Assembly (NCBI GenBank): GCA_022241785.1
Contig: JAKOMP010000005.1
Location: 62,001 to 126,000 of the forward strand
Length of the DNA: 64,000 nucleotides
DNA from: Cyanocohniella sp. LLY
GTDB taxonomy: Bacteria; Cyanobacteriota; Cyanobacteriia; Cyanobacteriales; Nostocaceae
Reading direction: 5' to 3'
Position 1 is the first letter of the stretch. The number at the start of each line of letters is the position of its first letter. Under the pieces are notes generated by a model, which was not told the DNA's origin, searched no databases, and worked only from the letters and a program-made list of their open reading frames with translations. Below, one piece after another: positions 61,379 through 64,000 of the stretch. The position numbers and the translations under genes are program-made.

Positions 61379-63376
61379 ATGTCCGGATTTTGTCTTCAAG
61401 CTCCCTTTATTCCCACAGGCGATCAACCACAAGCGATCGCCCAATTATCTACAAGTATCCAGTCTGGCAACCGTTACCAAACTTTACTAGGAGCTACGGG
61501 AACAGGTAAGACATTTTCCATAGCCGCAGTCATTGAAAAAATCGGTAAGCCGACATTGGTACTAGCCCATAATAAAACTTTGGCGGCCCAACTGTGTAAC
61601 GAATTGCGAGAGTTCTTTCCTGAGAACGCAGTTGAATATTTTGTAAGCTACTACGACTACTATCAGCCAGAGGCGTATATTGCCGTTAGCGATACTTATA
61701 TTGAAAAAACAGCTTCAATTAATGATGAAATAGATATGTTGCGGCATTCAGCCACGCGATCGCTGTTTGAACGTCGTGATGTAATTGTGGTAGCTTCCAT
61801 TAGCTGCATCTATGGTTTGGGAATGCCAGCAGAATATCTCAAAGCTGCCATCCCCCTCCAGATAGGTATGGAGGTAAATCAACGCCAAATTTTAAGAGAT
61901 TTAGCATCTGTACAATACAACCGTAACGATATAGAAATGGGTCGGGGACGTTTTCGCGTCCGGGGTGATGTCTTAGAAATTGGCCCCGCCTACGAAGACC
62001 GAATTATTCGGGTAGAATTTTTTGGCGATGAAATCGATGCAATTCGCTATATTGATCCAGTAACAGGGGAAATTATCCGCAGTCTGGAAGCCGTGAATAT
62101 TTACCCAGCGCGTCACTTTGTCACCCCAGAGGAACGGTTAGAAATAGCTTGTGATGATATTGCTACCGAATTAAAGCAGCGAAAAGCCGAATTAGAGGAA
62201 ACCGGGAAATTATTAGAAGCACAACGCATAGACCAGCGGACACGCTATGACTTGGAAATGTTGCGTGAAGTTGGTTACTGTAACGGCGTTGAAAACTATT
62301 CCCGTCACTTAGCAGGAAGACAAGCGGGAGAACCACCAGAATGTTTAATTGATTATTTTCCCAAAGATTGGCTACTAGTTATAGACGAATCTCACGTTAC
62401 CGTACCGCAAATTCGCGGCATGTATAACGGCGACCAAGCCAGAAAAAAAGTGTTAATTGATCATGGATTTCGCCTTCCTAGTGCTGCTGATAACCGTCCT
62501 TTACAAGCAACAGAATTTTGGCAAAAAGTGAATCAATGTATTTTTGTTTCCGCCACACCAGGAACTTGGGAATTAGAAATATCTGAAGGACATATAGCCG
62601 AGCAAGTAATTCGACCCACTGGCGTAGTTGATCCAGAAATTTTTGTGCGTCCCACAGAAGGACAAGTTGATGATTTATTAGGCGAAATTAAAGACAGAGT
62701 TGACCGCCAAGAACGAGTGTTAATTACCACATTAACCAAGCGCATGGCGGAAGATTTAACTGAATATTTACAAGACCACAGTGTGCGGGTGCGCTATTTA
62801 CATTCCGAGATTAATTCCATTGAACGCATTGAAATTTTACAGGATTTGCGTGGGGGGAAATTTGATGTTTTGGTGGGGGTAAACTTGCTGCGGGAAGGTT
62901 TAGATTTACCAGAAGTTTCCCTAGTAGCAATTATGGATGCAGATAAAGAAGGCTTTTTACGCGCCGAACGTTCCTTAATTCAAACCATCGGTAGAGCAGC
63001 ACGTCACATCCGGGGACAAGCAATTTTGTACGCTGATAATATGACAAATAGCATGATTAAAGCTATTGAGGAAACAGACAGAAGGCGTGGTATTCAGATT
63101 GCTCACAACCGGATGCACGGGATTACACCCCAACCCATTGTCAAGAAATCAAGTAATGCCATTTTATCGTTCTTGGATGTTTCCCGGCGATTAAATGCCA
63201 GTGATTTGAAAGTGGTCGATGAACATATAGATGAATTACCACTAGAACACATTCCAGAGTTGATTGGCAAGTTAGAAGAACAGATGAAAGCCGCAGCGAA
63301 AAATTTAGAATTTGAGGAAGCCGCAAAATTGCGCGATCGCATTAAGCATCTGCGAGATAAAATGCTGGGACGTTAG
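61379..63376 (+). CDS. uvrB: Excinuclease ABC subunit B
   Basis: 665 residues, typical length. Helicase motif [13 protein letters not shown], beta-hairpin [11 protein letters not shown], motif [10 protein letters not shown] region QTIGRAARH, and a C-terminal UVR domain ([28 protein letters not shown]) that contacts UvrC. Acts in nucleotide excision repair with UvrA. The 3' end (GCGATCGCATTAAG...) is partly duplicated at the end of the window. Confidence 0.98.
   Translation: MSGFCLQAPFIPTGDQPQAIAQLSTSIQSGNRYQTLLGATGTGKTFSIAAVIEKIGKPTLVLAHNKTLAAQLCNELREFFPENAVEYFVSYYDYYQPEAYIAVSDTYIEKTASINDEIDMLRHSATRSLFERRDVIVVASISCIYGLGMPAEYLKAAIPLQIGMEVNQRQILRDLASVQYNRNDIEMGRGRFRVRGDVLEIGPAYEDRIIRVEFFGDEIDAIRYIDPVTGEIIRSLEAVNIYPARHFVTPEERLEIACDDIATELKQRKAELEETGKLLEAQRIDQRTRYDLEMLREVGYCNGVENYSRHLAGRQAGEPPECLIDYFPKDWLLVIDESHVTVPQIRGMYNGDQARKKVLIDHGFRLPSAADNRPLQATEFWQKVNQCIFVSATPGTWELEISEGHIAEQVIRPTGVVDPEIFVRPTEGQVDDLLGEIKDRVDRQERVLITTLTKRMAEDLTEYLQDHSVRVRYLHSEINSIERIEILQDLRGGKFDVLVGVNLLREGLDLPEVSLVAIMDADKEGFLRAERSLIQTIGRAARHIRGQAILYADNMTNSMIKAIEETDRRRGIQIAHNRMHGITPQPIVKKSSNAILSFLDVSRRLNASDLKVVDEHIDELPLEHIPELIGKLEEQMKAAAKNLEFEEAAKLRDRIKHLRDKMLGR
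63333..63360 (+). repeat. uvrB 3'-end direct repeat, first copy
   Basis: 28 bp within the UVR-domain codons. The same sequence with one C-to-T change is found at 63973-64000, after the Uma2 gene. Confidence 0.85.
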
Positions 63377-63386
63377 TTTGAACCTT

Positions 63387-63947
63387 ATGCTCACCAATAT
63401 TCGTCTAATTAGCGTTCAAGAATATCATCAAATGGCGGAAACAGGAATTTTTCATCCTGAAGAACGCTTAGAATTAATAGCGGGACAAATCATCAGAATG
63501 TCAGCAAAAGGAACTGCTCACGAGTCAGCCATTACCCGCACAGAAAGATTATTACGTCAACGATTGGGGGACAAAGTTTTATTAAGAATCCAGTCACCAG
63601 TGCAACTTGACGATTACTCGGAACCAGAACCAGATATTTCAGTCGTGAAGCTCAATCCCTTAGATTATGATGATCACCATCCCGACGCTTCCGAAGTTTT
63701 TTTACTGATCGAAATCGCTGATTCCAGTCTCAAGTACGATCGAGAAATTAAAGCGATGGCCTATGCTAAATCAGGTATTATTGATTACTGGATTTTAGAT
63801 GTCAATGGGCGCAAGTTGTATATGTATCGTCTTCCCACTCTCGACGGCTATCACAGTGAGAGCATACTTGCCGAAGATGTGACCATTTCACCTTTAGCCT
63901 TTCCTGACTGTGCCATCACTATTCGGGAATTATTGCGGCAAGTTTAA
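63387..63947 (+). CDS. Uma2 family endonuclease-like protein (DUF820)
   Basis: 186 residues from ATG 63387 (MLTNIRLISVQEYHQMAETGIFHPEERLELIAGQI). PD-(D/E)xK fold: PEPDISVVK, then LLIEIADSSLKYDREIKAMAYAKSGIIDYWILDVNGRKLYMY. Very abundant family in cyanobacteria, with predicted nuclease activity and unclear role, sometimes linked to transposons. It begins 10 bp after uvrB and is flanked by a duplication of the uvrB 3' end. Confidence 0.92.
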   Translation: MLTNIRLISVQEYHQMAETGIFHPEERLELIAGQIIRMSAKGTAHESAITRTERLLRQRLGDKVLLRIQSPVQLDDYSEPEPDISVVKLNPLDYDDHHPDASEVFLLIEIADSSLKYDREIKAMAYAKSGIIDYWILDVNGRKLYMYRLPTLDGYHSESILAEDVTISPLAFPDCAITIRELLRQV

Positions 63948-63972
63948 GAGAAATTAGTGTAGCATTCCATAG

Positions 63973-64000
63973 GCGATCGCATTAAGTATCTGCGAGATAA
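63973..64000 (+). repeat. uvrB 3'-end direct repeat, second copy (continues past window)
   Basis: 27 of 28 bases match uvrB codons at 63333-63360. Because the window ends here the full length of the duplication is unknown. Confidence 0.8.

Overview
The window comes from a filamentous, probably heterocyst-forming cyanobacterium (order Nostocales). The evidence is a DnaE polymerase split by an N-terminal split intein, a complete NAD(P)-linked bidirectional [NiFe] hydrogenase cluster (hoxE, F, U, Y, H, W), the chlorophyll gene chlM, a cytochrome c6, many GCGATCGC (HIP1) octamers inside genes, and the G-rich 'gggagcagggg' low-complexity spacers and palindromes common in Nostoc and Anabaena chromosomes. 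It reads as ordinary chromosome with scattered small repeats. I see no prophage, CRISPR array or complete insertion sequence.

Layout. 1-8 kb: C-terminal part of a membrane Ser/Thr kinase, an acetyltransferase, a baeRF-type ribosome hibernation factor, a VOC protein, small secreted and membrane proteins, a pentapeptide-repeat protein, a DUF1838 protein and tRNA-Glu. 8.6-16.5 kb: a Na+/H+ antiporter, a cytochrome b6 paralogue with altered haem ligands, a lipase-like protein, a proline-rich TonB-like protein, an IS200/IS605 right-end remnant, cytochrome c6 and TldD. 16.6-24.7 kb: SDR, MnmE, GST, aldo/keto reductase, alpha/beta hydrolase, epimerase, and a J-domain/pentapeptide fusion. 25.0-26.4 kb: the DAHP synthase gene aroF with an elaborate leader. 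26.5-33.9 kb: a second antiporter, ChlM, two tandem paralogues (one frameshifted by a 16-bp repeat), DUF423, Rpe and a subtilase. 34.5-47.7 kb: an HhH protein, small genes and the hox region. 48.2-52.0 kb: a very large hybrid kinase/response regulator plus a REC protein. 52.2-58.5 kb: dnaE-N with split intein, and bifunctional proline dehydrogenase (putA). 58.7-64 kb: stress-type small proteins, an RPIG-repeat protein, uvrB and a Uma2 nuclease-like gene flanked by a duplication of the uvrB 3' end.

The most exciting item lies upstream of aroF. A sigma70-type promoter (25008-25036) is followed by two consecutive short ORFs packed with Tyr, Phe and Trp codons (25084-25140 and 25223-25288). Each is followed by a mutually exclusive antiterminator and an intrinsic terminator. 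This looks like two tandem ribosome-mediated transcription attenuators, apparently born by duplication, guarding the first enzyme of aromatic amino acid synthesis. I know of no described example of this architecture in cyanobacteria, but that needs a literature check.

The hox genes are on the minus strand in the order usp-hoxE-hoxF-hoxU-DUF3122-hoxY-membrane protein-CBS protein-hoxH. A 2.3-kb block of plus-strand genes then separates them from a conserved hypothetical gene, hoxW and a truncated acetate-CoA ligase. HoxEFU form the diaphorase, HoxYH the hydrogenase, and HoxW trims the HoxH C-terminus.
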